From: Pseudomonas batumici
GTDB taxonomy: Bacteria > Pseudomonadota > Gammaproteobacteria > Pseudomonadales > Pseudomonadaceae
Direction of reading: 5' to 3'
Assembly (NCBI RefSeq): GCF_000820515.1
Contig: NZ_JXDG01000012.1
Coordinates: forward strand, 1-64,000
Length of the DNA: 64,000 nt
A model generated the notes under the pieces. The model searched no databases. It saw only the letters and a list, made by a program, of their open reading frames with translations, and was not told where the DNA came from. Shown here in pieces: positions 36,266-45,934 of this stretch. Numbering within the stretch: position 1 is the stretch's first letter; each line of letters opens with the position of its first letter. The translations under genes and the position numbers were made by a program.

Positions 36266-37423
36266 ATGATCTTCACCCAGGAACACCAAGCCCTGCGGCG
36301 CACGGTGCGCCAGTTCGTCGAAGGCGAAATCAATCCCCATGTGGACGAGTGGGAGAAGGCCGGACGCTTTCCCATCCACGAGATTTTCCGCAAGGCCGGT
36401 GAGCTGGGCCTGCTGGGTATCTCCAAACCGGAGGCCTTCGGCGGCCTGGGCCTGGACTACAGCTACTCCATCGTTGCCGCCGAAGAGTTCGGCGCCATCC
36501 ATTGCGGCGGGATTCCCATGTCCATCGGCGTGCAGACCGACATGTGCACCCCGGCCCTGGCACGCTTCGGTTCCGATGAACTGCGCGAGCAGTTCCTGCG
36601 TCCGGCCATCCGTGGCGAACAGGTGGGCTGCATCGGCGTTTCCGAAGTGGCTGCCGGCTCCGATGTCGCCGGGCTCAGGACCCGCGCGCGCAAGGACGGC
36701 GACGACTACCTGATCGACGGCAGCAAGATGTGGATCAGCAACTCCCCCAGCGCCGACTTCATCTGCCTGCTGGCCAACACCTCGGACGACCCGCCACACC
36801 TGAACAAGTCGTTGATCATGGTGCCGATGGACAGCCCCGGGATCAGCCTGAGCCCGCACCTGGACAAACTCGGCATGCGCAGTTCGGAAACCGCCCAGGT
36901 GTTTTTCGACAACGTGCGCGTCCCCCAACGCAATCGCATCGGTCAGGAAGGTGCGGGGTTCATGATGCAGATGTTGCAGTTCCAGGAGGAACGGCTGTTC
37001 GGCGCGGCGAACATGATCAAGGGGCTGGAGTACTGCGTCGACAGTACCCTGGACTACTGCAAGGAGCGCCAGGCCTTCGGCGCGCCGCTGATCGACAACC
37101 AGGTGATCCACTTCCGCCTGGCGGAGCTGTCGACCGAGATCGAATGCCTGCGGGCGCTGGTCTACCAGGCCACCGAGCAGTACATCCAGGGGCAGGACGT
37201 CACCCGACTGGCCTCCATGGCCAAGCTCAAGGCCGGGCGCCTGGGCCGGGAGGTCAGCGACAGTTGCCTGCAATACTGGGGCGGCATGGGCTTCATGTGG
37301 GACAACCCGGTGGCCCGGGCGTATCGCGATATGCGCCTGGTGTCCATTGGCGGTGGTGCCGACGAGATCATGCTGGGGATCATCTGCAAGCTGATGGGCA
37401 GCCTGCCGGGGAAAAGGCGGTGA
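36266..37423 (+). CDS. atuD: Acyl-CoA dehydrogenase, citronellyl-CoA dehydrogenase-like
   Basis: This 385-residue FAD flavoprotein has N-terminal helical, middle beta (GCIGVSEVAAGSDVAG) and C-terminal helical domains of the ACAD family. The C-terminal signature QYWGGMGFMWDNPVARAYRD, then GGGADEIMLG, retains the acidic residue after the glycine turn. It lies between the two carboxylase subunit genes, as AtuD does in the citronellol pathway, where it forms the 2,3-double bond before carboxylation. The start has GGAG upstream. The citronellyl-CoA substrate is inferred from context only. Confidence 0.8.
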   Translation: MIFTQEHQALRRTVRQFVEGEINPHVDEWEKAGRFPIHEIFRKAGELGLLGISKPEAFGGLGLDYSYSIVAAEEFGAIHCGGIPMSIGVQTDMCTPALARFGSDELREQFLRPAIRGEQVGCIGVSEVAAGSDVAGLRTRARKDGDDYLIDGSKMWISNSPSADFICLLANTSDDPPHLNKSLIMVPMDSPGISLSPHLDKLGMRSSETAQVFFDNVRVPQRNRIGQEGAGFMMQMLQFQEERLFGAANMIKGLEYCVDSTLDYCKERQAFGAPLIDNQVIHFRLAELSTEIECLRALVYQATEQYIQGQDVTRLASMAKLKAGRLGREVSDSCLQYWGGMGFMWDNPVARAYRDMRLVSIGGGADEIMLGIICKLMGSLPGKRR

Positions 37424-37446
37424 GTGGCCTGCCGGTGTGCCAGAAG

Positions 37447-39423
37447 ATGAGCCCCATGCCGGCCTTCCACAAGATCCTCATCGCCAACCGCGGTGAAATC
37501 GCCTGCCGGATCATCCTCGCTGCCCAGGCCCTGGGCTATCGCACCGTCGCCGTCTTCAGCGAAGCCGATGCCCGGGCCCGCCATGTGCAACTGGCCGACG
37601 AGGCGGTGTGCATCGGTCCGCCCCAGGTCGCCCGGTCCTACCTGAACGGTGCCGCCCTGCTCGACGCCGCCCGCCGCAGCGGCGCCGACGCGCTGCATCC
37701 CGGCTACGGGCTGCTCTCGGAAAACGCCGCCTTCGCCCAGGCCTGCCTGGACGCCGGCCTGACCTTTATCGGCCCCAGCCCCGAAGCCATCGCCCTGATG
37801 GGCAGCAAGCGCCTGTCGAAAATCGCCATGCTCGCCGCCGGCGTACCGTGCATCGCCGGTTACCAGGGCGCCGAGCAGGATGACGCGAGCCTCGCCCGTG
37901 AGGCCGAGCGCCTCGGTTATCCGCTGATGATCAAGGCCAGCGCCGGCGGCGGCGGACGCGGCCTGCGCCGGGTAGACCGGGCTGAGGAACTGGCGCCACA
38001 ACTGCGCGCTGCCCGCTCGGAAGCGCTGAGCGCCTTCGGCTGCGACGAACTGATCCTGGAACAGGCACTGATCGAACCGCACCATGTGGAAATCCAGCTG
38101 TTCGGCGACCAGCATGGCCAGTTGATCCATCTCGGCGAACGCGACTGCTCGATCCAACGTCGGCACCAGAAAGTCATCGAGGAAGCCCCCTGCCCGGTGC
38201 TGACCGTCGAACAGCGCCAGGCCATGGCTGAAGCGGCACTGAAAGCCGCTCGCGCGGTGAACTATGTCGGCGCCGGCACCGTGGAATTCCTGCTGGACGC
38301 TGACGGCCGGTTCTATTTCCTGGAGATGAACACCCGCCTGCAGGTCGAACACCCGGTCAGCGAAATGGTCACCGGCCTGGACCTGGTGGCCTGGCAGATC
38401 AACGTCGCCGCCGGCCTGCCGCTGCCGTTGCGCCAGGAGCAGGTCGTGTTCAACGGCCATGCCATTGAAGTGCGCCTGTATGCGGAGGATCCGACTCGCG
38501 ACTTCCTCCCCCAGACCGGGCAGGTCCTCGGCTGGGAGCCGGCGCCGGCACTGACGGCGGGCGTACGGATCGACCACGGCCTGGTGGAGGGCCAGACCAT
38601 CGGCCCGTTCTACGACCCGTTGCTGGGCAAGCTGATCGCCCATGGCGCGACCCGCGAAGAAGCCCGGCGCAAGTTGTTGCGGGCGGTGGAGGATTGCGTG
38701 CTGCTGGGCGTTGCCAGCAATCAGCGGCTGCTGGCCAATCTGCTGGCCCATCCGGGCTTTATCGAGGGCCGCTTCAGTACCGCCTTTATCGACGAACACT
38801 TCAGCGATCATCCGAGCCTGAAAGCCTACGTTCCTTCGACGATCGAGCTGGCCCTGGCCACCGCGCTGTTCTATCAGCAGACGGCTGACCAGCATCCACC
38901 CGGACTCTCCGGCTGGCGCAACACCGCCAGTGTCCCGCGCCCGTATCGACTGGCGCTGGAAGAAACCCGCTTCGACCTGCTGCTCACCGACGGCCCCGGA
39001 CAAGCGCTGGTGATTCAACGGGCCGATGAACGCATCGAGCTGCAAGTGCTGGCGCGGGATGCGCACTGGGTGCGGGCACAGATCGACGGTGTGGTCCGGC
39101 GCTACGCCTATCGCCTCGACGGCGACCAGCTGTGGCTCTTCACCGGCCCCGGCAGCCTGCACCTGCGCGACTGCACCCTCGCGCCGGTACAAGCCTCGCA
39201 GAGCGCCGCTTGCGGCACGCTGACAGCCCCCATGGACGGCGCCATTGTCCAGGTGCTGGTCAGCGAAGGCAGCCAGGTCTGCCAAGGCCAGGCGCTGCTG
39301 GTGCTGGAAGCCATGAAAATGGAGCATCCGCTCAAGGCCGGGCGGGCGGGTGTGGTCCGCCAGGTGCGGGTTGCCCGGGGCGATCAGGTAAAAAACCGCC
39401 AGATCTTGCTGGAAGTCGAATAA
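37447..39423 (+). CDS. atuF: Biotin carboxylase / BCCP (alpha) subunit, AtuF-like
   Basis: This protein has about 658 residues: an N-terminal biotin carboxylase (ILIANRGEIACRII, glycine-rich ATP loop KASAGGGGRGLRR, HHVEIQLFGDQHG, EMNTRLQVEHPVSE) through about residue 450, a linker domain, and a C-terminal biotinyl domain with the modified lysine in EAMKMEH. It carboxylates its own biotin using bicarbonate and ATP, and pairs with the carboxyltransferase upstream. ATG 37447 or 37456 could start translation; neither has a strong ribosome site, and it begins 23 bp after the dehydrogenase stop. Confidence 0.85.
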   Translation: MSPMPAFHKILIANRGEIACRIILAAQALGYRTVAVFSEADARARHVQLADEAVCIGPPQVARSYLNGAALLDAARRSGADALHPGYGLLSENAAFAQACLDAGLTFIGPSPEAIALMGSKRLSKIAMLAAGVPCIAGYQGAEQDDASLAREAERLGYPLMIKASAGGGGRGLRRVDRAEELAPQLRAARSEALSAFGCDELILEQALIEPHHVEIQLFGDQHGQLIHLGERDCSIQRRHQKVIEEAPCPVLTVEQRQAMAEAALKAARAVNYVGAGTVEFLLDADGRFYFLEMNTRLQVEHPVSEMVTGLDLVAWQINVAAGLPLPLRQEQVVFNGHAIEVRLYAEDPTRDFLPQTGQVLGWEPAPALTAGVRIDHGLVEGQTIGPFYDPLLGKLIAHGATREEARRKLLRAVEDCVLLGVASNQRLLANLLAHPGFIEGRFSTAFIDEHFSDHPSLKAYVPSTIELALATALFYQQTADQHPPGLSGWRNTASVPRPYRLALEETRFDLLLTDGPGQALVIQRADERIELQVLARDAHWVRAQIDGVVRRYAYRLDGDQLWLFTGPGSLHLRDCTLAPVQASQSAACGTLTAPMDGAIVQVLVSEGSQVCQGQALLVLEAMKMEHPLKAGRAGVVRQVRVARGDQVKNRQILLEVE

Positions 39424-39492
39424 GCATCTAGGCGGATCCGGCGCCTTTGGCTACGCTTGAGCCCGACTAGGATGCTGTATTCGGAGCTTGCG

Positions 39493-40035
39493 ATGCCCCA
39501 CTGGCTGGTGATTGATCTGGAAGCCACGACGGACGATGGGGGCTGGCCGGTGACCGAGATGGAGATCATCGAAATCGGCGCCACCCTGGTCAACCGTGAA
39601 GGCCGGGAGCTGGACCACTTCCAGCGTTTTGTCAGGCCCTTGCGCCGACCGTTGCTGACCCCCTTCTGCCGCGAACTGACCCACATTACCCAGGCCCAGA
39701 TCGACGGTGCCGCGCCACTGGGCGAGGTCTGGCCACTGTTCGAACGCTGGCTGGCCCGGCACCAGGCCCCGCTGGAAGGCTGGGTCAGCTGGGGCGACTA
39801 CGACCGTCGGCAGTTGGAACAGGACTGGCGGCAACACGGCCTGTCGAGCGCCCTGGGCCAGGTGCCACATATCAACCTCAAGCAGCGCTTCGCCAAGGCG
39901 CGACGCCTGGAGCGCCCGCTGGGCCTGAACGGCGCCTTGCAACTGGCCGGGCTGCAATTCAACGGCCAGCAGCACCGGGCGCTGGAGGATGCACGCAATA
40001 CCGCGCGCCTGCTGCCATTGAGCCTGCTGGCGTGA
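39493..40035 (+). CDS. DnaQ-like 3'-5' exonuclease (ERI1/KapD type)
   Basis: This 180-residue DEDDh exonuclease starts with WLVIDLEATTDDGG, where Asp and Glu bind the metals, then has WGDYDRRQLEQD in the middle and a C-terminal HRALEDARNTARLL carrying the catalytic His and Asp. The motif set is closest to the KapD/ERI1 group, small stand-alone 3'-5' exonucleases of RNA or DNA. The start at 39493 is preferred for GGAG 7 nt upstream; an ATG at 39472 is also in frame. It lies downstream of the atu operon in its own apparent unit. Confidence 0.85.
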   Translation: MPHWLVIDLEATTDDGGWPVTEMEIIEIGATLVNREGRELDHFQRFVRPLRRPLLTPFCRELTHITQAQIDGAAPLGEVWPLFERWLARHQAPLEGWVSWGDYDRRQLEQDWRQHGLSSALGQVPHINLKQRFAKARRLERPLGLNGALQLAGLQFNGQQHRALEDARNTARLLPLSLLA

Positions 40036-40149
40036 TGCCCGGCCGCGGCGATCGGGCGTGGCGCGTCGAGCCATCCGGGTTTGCCGCGCCCACAGGAACT
40101 TGGGCATACTGGCCGACCCAATTTTTCAGCTCATTTCGAGGAACCGCCC

Positions 40150-40431
40150 ATGTTTAAAGTCAACGAGTACTTCGACGGCACCGTCAAGTCGATTGCCTTC
40201 GCACAAGCCGAAGGCGCTGCCACCATCGGCGTGATGGCCCCGGGCGAATACGAGTTCGGCACCGCCCAGCGCGAGATCATGCACGTGGTCTCCGGCAAAC
40301 TGACCGTCAAGCTGCCCGACAGCAGCACCTGGGAAACCTTCGAAACCGGCAGCCATTTCAACGTTCCGGCCAACAGCAAGTTCCAGCTGAAAGTCGCCGT
40401 GGACACCGCTTATCTGTGCGAATACCGCTGA
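40150..40431 (+). CDS. ppnP: Pyrimidine/purine nucleoside phosphorylase PpnP
   Basis: This 93-residue single-domain cupin of the DUF1255/YaiE family begins [10 protein letters not shown] and ends YLCEYR, with the conserved [18 protein letters not shown] beta region. The E. coli homologue phosphorolyses several nucleosides. GAGGA precedes the ATG; the frame upstream to 40081 is not supported. An intrinsic terminator follows the stop by 22 bp, so it is probably a monocistron. Confidence 0.9.
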   Translation: MFKVNEYFDGTVKSIAFAQAEGAATIGVMAPGEYEFGTAQREIMHVVSGKLTVKLPDSSTWETFETGSHFNVPANSKFQLKVAVDTAYLCEYR

Positions 40432-40452
40432 GTCCGGCGGTGTAGCAGCCGA

Positions 40453-40476
40453 ACGGCGCCTGCGGGCGCCGTTTTT
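40453..40476 (+). terminator. Rho-independent terminator of ppnP
   Basis: ACGGCGCC (40453-40460), loop TGCG, GGCGCCGT (40465-40472), followed by a T-run. It lies between ppnP and the convergent ABC transporter gene. Confidence 0.85.
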
Positions 40477-40485
40477 CATGACGTA

Positions 40486-42306
40486 CTACTTGGTCGGTAC
40501 AGGATCACCCGCTGCTTCCCCCGCCACGGACTCCGTCCCCCGCGCATTGAACTGCAACGCCGCCAACCGCGCATACAGCGGGTTGCTCGCGATCAGCTCG
40601 GCGTGGGTGCCAATCGCCACCAGCTTGCCCTGGTCCATCACCGCGATACGATCGGCGTTCTGCACCGTGGCCAGGCGGTGGGCGATCACCAGGGTGGTAC
40701 GGCCTTGCATCAGGCTCGGCAGCGCCGCCTGGATCAGGTGTTCGCTCTGGGCATCGAGGGCGCTGGTGGCCTCGTCCAGCAGCAGGATCGGCGCGTCCAC
40801 CAGCAAGGCCCGGGCAATGGCCAGCCGTTGCCGTTGGCCGCCGGACAACCCCAGGCCGGCGTCACCCAGGTGCGTGCGGTAACCATCGGGCATTTTTTCG
40901 ATGAACTCGTGGGCGTGGGCGATGCGCGCCGCGTCGCGGACCTGGGCGTCGCTGGCGGCCGGGTTGCCGTAGCGGATGTTTTCCTCGACGCTGCCGAAGA
41001 ACAGCGCCGGACTTTGCGAGACCAGCGCAAAGCAACGGCGCAGGTCCTGCGGGTCCAGCGCGGTCAAGGGCTGGCCATCGAGCAGCAGGCGGCCCTGCTG
41101 CGGGTCGTAGAAACGCAGCAACAGGTCGAACACGGTGGACTTGCCCGCACCCGACGGACCGACCAGGGCCAGGGTCTCCCCGGCCCTGACCGTCAGGCTC
41201 AGGCCGTCGATGGCATGGCTGTCCGGGCGCGAGGGGTAGCTGAAGCGCAGGTTCTCCAGCACCAGGTTGCCGCTGACCCGCTCGGCCAACTTCACGCCGC
41301 CGACCACCGGCGCGGTGATTTCATTGCTTGATTGCAGGAGTTCGGCAATCCGCTCCCCCGCCCCCGCGGCCCGCTGCAACTCACCGATCACCTCGCTGAG
41401 GGTGCCGAAAGCGCTGCCGACAATCAGGCTGTAGAACACGAAGGCCGCCAGTTCGCCGCCGGAAATCTTCCCGGCCATCACGTCCATGCCGCCGACCCAG
41501 AGCATCACCGCCACCGCGCCCAGCACCAGCACGATCACCAGGGTAATCAGCCAGGCCCGCTGCACGATGCGCTTGCGGGCGGTCTGGAACGCCTGCTCGA
41601 CAGTCACGGCGAAGCGCTGTTCGTCCTCGGCCTGGTGGTTGTAGGCCTGCACCGTCTTGATCTGGCCGAGGGTTTCACTGACGTAGCTGCCGACATCGGC
41701 AATCCGATCCTGACTCAGGCGCGACAGGCCGCGCACCCGGCGCCCGAAGACCAGGATCGGCGCCAGCACCAGCGGCAAGGCGATAACCACGATGCTGGTG
41801 AGCTTGGGGTTGGTGATGAACAGCAGCACCACCCCGCCGATGACCATCAGCGCATTGCGCAGGAACAGCGAGAGCGACGAGCCGATCACCGACTGCAACA
41901 GCGTAGTGTCGGCGGTCAGGCGCGACTGGATCTCCGAACTGCGGTTGTTCTCGTAGAACCCCGGGTGCAGGTAGATCAGGTGGTTGAACACCTGCCGACG
42001 GATATCGGCGACCACCCGCTCGCCGATCCAGGACACCAGGTAGAACCGCGTGAAGGTGCCCACCGCCAAACCCAGGACCAACAGCATGAACAAGCCGATG
42101 GACTGGTTGAGCAACTGCGGCGACTGGGTCATGAAGCCCTTGTCCACCAACAGGCGGATGCCCTGGCCCATGGACAGGGTGATGCCGGCGGTGACGATCA
42201 ACGCCAGCAGCGCGCCGACCGCCTGCCAGCGATAAGGGGCGACAAAACGACTGGCCAGGCGAATGGCGCGGCGATGGCGGGCAGAGAGCATGGGCAATGA
42301 ATCCAT
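40486..42306 (-). CDS. ABC-type exporter, fused membrane and ATPase domains (MsbA-like)
   Basis: This 606-residue half-transporter has an N-terminal six-helix membrane domain (about 20-320) and a C-terminal ATPase (about 350-590) with Walker A GPSGAGKST, Q-loop LVSQSPALFF, signature LSGGQRQRLAIARALL and Walker B ILLLDEATSALD. It is of the MsbA/BmrA type and would form a homodimeric exporter of lipids or drugs; the substrate is unknown. ATG 42306 is taken as the start; the frame extends to 42366 without a ribosome site, and an ATG at 42291 is possible. Confidence 0.87.
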   Translation of the reverse strand: MDSLPMLSARHRRAIRLASRFVAPYRWQAVGALLALIVTAGITLSMGQGIRLLVDKGFMTQSPQLLNQSIGLFMLLVLGLAVGTFTRFYLVSWIGERVVADIRRQVFNHLIYLHPGFYENNRSSEIQSRLTADTTLLQSVIGSSLSLFLRNALMVIGGVVLLFITNPKLTSIVVIALPLVLAPILVFGRRVRGLSRLSQDRIADVGSYVSETLGQIKTVQAYNHQAEDEQRFAVTVEQAFQTARKRIVQRAWLITLVIVLVLGAVAVMLWVGGMDVMAGKISGGELAAFVFYSLIVGSAFGTLSEVIGELQRAAGAGERIAELLQSSNEITAPVVGGVKLAERVSGNLVLENLRFSYPSRPDSHAIDGLSLTVRAGETLALVGPSGAGKSTVFDLLLRFYDPQQGRLLLDGQPLTALDPQDLRRCFALVSQSPALFFGSVEENIRYGNPAASDAQVRDAARIAHAHEFIEKMPDGYRTHLGDAGLGLSGGQRQRLAIARALLVDAPILLLDEATSALDAQSEHLIQAALPSLMQGRTTLVIAHRLATVQNADRIAVMDQGKLVAIGTHAELIASNPLYARLAALQFNARGTESVAGEAAGDPVPTK

Positions 42307-42555
42307 TAGGCGATGAAGACAGAGCCTACACCGAACCGGGAAGGAACTTGTGCAAAACGCAATCAATCGGATTAATTATGACCGTGCATGCTAATCCCTA
42401 GAGACTATTGGTCTAAAGCCTCTCTGGCGGCGTCGGACGGTTTCTGCTGCACTGGTGCCGTCGCCTTGCCTGTAGCCTGTTGTAACAGCCTGGTCATGCG
42501 ACGAATATAACCTTTAACTGAACCTGACGACGAAACCTGAGTGAGGAGACAGGCC

Positions 42556-42729
42556 ATGGACTTGCAAAACAGCACCAACGAGATTCCGGTGATTCGTACC
42601 TGCTCCCAGAAACTGGGCTGCGCGATTATCGACGCAGAGGGTCGTGAAGTCCCGATCACCGAAGAAATGATCCAGGACGCCTGCCGCGAACTGGAACAAC
42701 GATTGGTCAAGCCTGCCGAGCAAGACTGA
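42556..42729 (+). CDS. Small conserved PA1571-type protein
   Basis: This 57-residue acidic protein has the pattern EIPVIRT, CAIIDAEGREVPITEEMIQDACREL, resembling the short pseudomonad family named after PA1571, of unknown function. GAGGAG lies 6-11 nt before the ATG, and an intrinsic terminator follows 20 bp after the stop, so it is an independent small gene. The sequence shows no membrane segment or metal motif. Confidence 0.75.
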   Translation: MDLQNSTNEIPVIRTCSQKLGCAIIDAEGREVPITEEMIQDACRELEQRLVKPAEQD

Positions 42730-42748
42730 CAGCCCGAACTCTTCCTTG

Positions 42749-42774
42749 ACCCGGCCCTTGACGCCGGGTTTTTT
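42749..42774 (+). terminator. Rho-independent terminator after the PA1571-type gene
   Basis: ACCCGGC (42749-42755) and GCCGGGT (42763-42769) with a 7-nt loop and a T-run. It separates the small gene from the convergent pdxB. Confidence 0.85.
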
Positions 42775-42790
42775 CTGCCCGATTTCCCGC

Positions 42791-43933
42791 TTACAGCACA
42801 ACGGCACCCAGGGCCAGCGCCAGCTTGCGCAGCCCTTCGTCGTCGCCGTTGATCTTCACCGGCAAGCCTTCGATTTCCCGGCGCTCGGGATAGTTCTTGC
42901 GCAGCAGGTCGAACGCCACTTTCTGCTCGGCGACGCTGCCGGCCAGGCTGCGGCGGAAATCCGCATCGTCGCGTCGCGGGTCGTAGACACCGCGACAGAT
43001 CATCGCCATGGCCCAGGCCGGATCGCTGCCGGCATTGAGGGTGACCTGAGCCAGCCAGGGTTCGGGCAACAGGTCCTCGAGATGGACCTTGGCGGCCTGT
43101 CCGATGAAAGCGCAGAACGCCTGATAGATCTGCGCCGTCCCGCGTTGCTTGCCGTCGAGGCTGTAACCGGCGATATGCGGGCTGCCCAGCACGCACAACT
43201 CGGCCAGGGCGACATCCACTTCCGGCTCGGCTTCCCAGACGTCCAGCACCGCCTGCAGGTCTTCGCGGGCCAGCAGCACCTCGCGCAACGCGGCGTTATC
43301 CACCACCGGGCCGCGCGCGGCGTTGATCAGCCAGGTACCGGGCTTGAGTTGCTCCAGACGCCGGCGATCCAGCAGATGCCAGGTGGATTGCGCCCCCGTG
43401 CGGGTCAATGGGGTGTGCAGGCTGATCACATCGCACCGCTCGATGATCTGCTCCAGGCTGACATAATTGCCGCCTTCAGCCGCCTGGCGTGGCGGATCGC
43501 AGACCAGGACGTTCCAGCCCAGCCCACGCAGGACCTTGATCAGCCGGCCGCCGACCTCACCCGCGCCGATCACCCCGTAGGTGCGCGCGCCGAGGTCGGC
43601 CCCTTCGATTTCCGCCAGGGTCAGCAGGCTGCCCAGCACATAGTCGACCACCCCCCGCGCATTGCAGCCAGGAGCGCTGGACCAGTGAATACCGGCCTGC
43701 TGGAAGTAGTCCAGGTCCAGGTGATCGGTGCCGATGGTGCAGGTGCCGACGAAGCGCACCGCGCTGCCTTCCAGCAGCTCCCGGCTGACCTGGGTCACCG
43801 AGCGCACCAGCAGGACATCCGCCTCGGCCACCGCCGCCCGGTCGATAGCGCGCCCCGGCAGACGGCGGATCTCGCCGAAGCCGGCAAAGAAGGCATCGAT
43901 CAAGGGGATATTTTCGTCGGCAACAATCAACAT
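42791..43933 (-). CDS. pdxB: Erythronate-4-phosphate dehydrogenase
   Basis: This 380-residue D-2-hydroxyacid dehydrogenase works in the DXP-dependent pyridoxal phosphate pathway (second step after 4-phosphoerythronate formation). It begins [16 protein letters not shown], has the NAD loop [21 protein letters not shown], and keeps the catalytic [10 protein letters not shown] and [10 protein letters not shown] segments plus the PdxB-specific C-terminal dimerisation domain. AAGGAG precedes the ATG. It is divergent from the MATE gene. Confidence 0.93.
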   Translation of the reverse strand: MLIVADENIPLIDAFFAGFGEIRRLPGRAIDRAAVAEADVLLVRSVTQVSRELLEGSAVRFVGTCTIGTDHLDLDYFQQAGIHWSSAPGCNARGVVDYVLGSLLTLAEIEGADLGARTYGVIGAGEVGGRLIKVLRGLGWNVLVCDPPRQAAEGGNYVSLEQIIERCDVISLHTPLTRTGAQSTWHLLDRRRLEQLKPGTWLINAARGPVVDNAALREVLLAREDLQAVLDVWEAEPEVDVALAELCVLGSPHIAGYSLDGKQRGTAQIYQAFCAFIGQAAKVHLEDLLPEPWLAQVTLNAGSDPAWAMAMICRGVYDPRRDDADFRRSLAGSVAEQKVAFDLLRKNYPERREIEGLPVKINGDDEGLRKLALALGAVVL

Positions 43934-44117
43934 GGCAGGCTCCTTTGGCGAGGGCGCAGTGTAGGCGCAGTCGGCGTCCGAGAGCCAGCCGCGCGTCGAG
44001 CGACCGCGTCGGCCGCTGATCGGAGCCTTACAAATGCGCTACAACCGGACATTTCCTGACTATTCCGTCAACAGGTAGAATTCGCGGCTTTTCGCGTCAT
44101 ACCTGGATACATCATCG

Positions 44118-45554
44118 GTGAACAGCCTCACTGCAACGCCTGACACCCCGCTCCTGAGTCGCCCGGCCCGGGTACGCCTGGAAATGCGCAACCTGCTGGG
44201 CCTGGCCCTGCCGATCATCATTGCCCAACTGGCGCATACCGCCATGGGCTTCGTCGATGCGGTGATGGCCGGCCGGGTCAGCCCGCGTGACCTGGCGGCG
44301 GTGGCGCTGGGCAATTCGATCTGGGTGCCGGTGTTCCTGCTGATGACCGGCATCCTGCTGGCGACCACGCCCAAGGTCGCCCAGCGCCATGGCGCCGGGA
44401 CACCCGCCGAGATCGGCCCGCTGGTGCGCCAGGCGCTGTGGCTGGCGCTGGTGGTGGGCCTGGCGGCGGGGGTGATCCTGTACAACGCCGAACCGGTCCT
44501 GCACCTGATGAAGGTCGACCCCGAACTGATCGGCCCGTGCATGGACTACCTGCGCGGCATCGGCACCGGTTTGCCGACGGTGGCGCTTTATCACGTGCTG
44601 CGCTGCTGCAGCGACGGCATGGGCCGCACCCGCCCGAGCATGGTCCTGGGCCTGTGCGGGCTGGCACTGAACATTCCGCTGAACTACTTGTTCATCCACG
44701 GGGTGTCCATCTACGGGCACTTCGGCGTGCCGGCCATGGGCGGCACGGGCTGCGGCTGGGCCACGGCGATCGTGATGTGGTGCATGCTGCTCGGCATGGC
44801 CGGTTGGGTGCGCTGGGCCAAGGTCTATCGGCCGAGCCAGGTGTTCAGCCGGTTCGACTGGCCGCAGTGGGCGGTTATCAAGCGGCTTCTGGACATCGGC
44901 CTGCCCATCGGCATTGCGGTGTTCGCCGAGGCGAGCATCTTCTCGGTGATCGCCCTGCTGATCGGCAGCCTCGGGGCCACGGTGGTGGCCGGGCATCAGA
45001 TCGCCCTGAACATCAGTTCGCTGGTGTTCATGATCCCCTACTCCCTGGGCATGGCCATTACTGTGCGGGTCGGTCAGGCCCTGGGCCGCGAACAGCCGCG
45101 CGAAGCGCGCTTCACCGCCGGGGTAGGGGTGGCCACGGCGCTGGCCTATGGCTGTGTGTCGGCCAGCCTGATGCTGTTGTTCCGGGAGCACTTGGCGACC
45201 GTCTATACCAGCGACCCGCTGGTGATCCGGGTGGCGACCATGCTGATCGTGTATTCGGCGCTGTTCCAGTTCTCGGATGTGATCCAGGTGACGGCTGCCG
45301 GGGCGTTGCGCGGTTATCAGGACACCCGGGTGACCATGATCCTGACGCTGTTCGCCTATTGGGGCATCGGCTTGCCGGTGGGCTACGCCCTGGGCCTGAC
45401 CGACTGGCTGGGGGCGCCAAGCGGCCCGAGCGGGCTGTGGCAGGGTTTGATCGTCGGGTTGTCGTGCGCGGCGCTGATGCTCTCGATCCGCCTGGTGCGC
45501 AGTGCGCGCCGACGGATCCGGATGCATTCGGCTCGATCGCCGCGAACCCTGTAG
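44118..45554 (+). CDS. norM: NorM/PmpM-type MATE multidrug efflux transporter
   Basis: This 478-residue inner-membrane protein has about 12 hydrophobic helices. The start region LALPIIIAQLAHTAMGFVDAVMAG and the helix-7 segment FAEASIFSVIALLIGSLG match the NorM branch, as does YWGIGLPVGYALGLTDW near the end. It would export cationic drugs in exchange for H+ or Na+. Translation starts at GTG 44118. The stop codon TAG (45552-45554) is formed by the CTGTAGGAG arm of a REPIN. It is divergent from pdxB. Confidence 0.88.
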   Translation: MNSLTATPDTPLLSRPARVRLEMRNLLGLALPIIIAQLAHTAMGFVDAVMAGRVSPRDLAAVALGNSIWVPVFLLMTGILLATTPKVAQRHGAGTPAEIGPLVRQALWLALVVGLAAGVILYNAEPVLHLMKVDPELIGPCMDYLRGIGTGLPTVALYHVLRCCSDGMGRTRPSMVLGLCGLALNIPLNYLFIHGVSIYGHFGVPAMGGTGCGWATAIVMWCMLLGMAGWVRWAKVYRPSQVFSRFDWPQWAVIKRLLDIGLPIGIAVFAEASIFSVIALLIGSLGATVVAGHQIALNISSLVFMIPYSLGMAITVRVGQALGREQPREARFTAGVGVATALAYGCVSASLMLLFREHLATVYTSDPLVIRVATMLIVYSALFQFSDVIQVTAAGALRGYQDTRVTMILTLFAYWGIGLPVGYALGLTDWLGAPSGPSGLWQGLIVGLSCAALMLSIRLVRSARRRIRMHSARSPRTL

Positions 45555-45623
45555 GAGCCAGCTTGCTGGCGATTGCGATGGAACATTCACCGCCGCCATC
45601 GCCGGCAAGCCGGCTCCTACAGG
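45548..45623. repeat. REPIN overlapping the end of the MATE gene
   Basis: The arms CCTGTAGGAGCC (45548-45559) and GGCTCCTACAGG (45612-45623) are perfect inverted copies, with inner REP motifs GCTTGCTGGCGATTGCG and CGCCGGCAAGC. It supplies the stop codon of the MATE gene. Confidence 0.8.
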
Positions 45624-45656
45624 TCACTGGGTTTCAGTGGCCTGGCGTTGACCGTC

Positions 45657-45908
45657 CTACTGGAGTTTCTTGCGGATCCAGTACAGGTAGGTGCCGGCCT
45701 CTTCCCGTTGTTCCACCAGTTCGTGATCGAGGAACACGCAGAACTTGGGGATATCGCGACGGGTCGACGGGTCGGTGGCGATCACCTTGAGCAGCCCCCC
45801 GGGCGGCAGGTCGCGGATGTGCTGGTGCAGCATCATCACCGGCTCCGGGCAATGCAGCCCGGTGGCGTCGAGGGTGCCGTCAACGGCGGGGTCGTGGGGC
45901 TGGGTCAT
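45657..45908 (-). CDS. TusA/SirA-family sulfurtransferase-like protein
   Basis: This 83-residue protein has the conserved [16 protein letters not shown] motif, where the Cys of CPEP carries sulfur in TusA relatives, and a short two-layer alpha/beta fold. It may pass sulfur for tRNA thiolation or molybdenum cofactor work; Pseudomonas usually has several paralogues, so the specific pathway is not certain. CAGGAG precedes the ATG 45908. It lies 26 bp from rlmM in the same direction and may be cotranscribed with it. Confidence 0.85.
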   Translation of the reverse strand: MTQPHDPAVDGTLDATGLHCPEPVMMLHQHIRDLPPGGLLKVIATDPSTRRDIPKFCVFLDHELVEQREEAGTYLYWIRKKLQ

Positions 45909-45934
45909 TCTTCACTCCTGAAACCAGGTCGGCA

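Noticed and set aside
42405..42497. Short minus-strand frame encoding about 30 residues (MTRLLQQATGKATAP...)
   Set aside because: No ribosome site is present and it lies in the promoter region of the PA1571-type gene; too little to support a gene.
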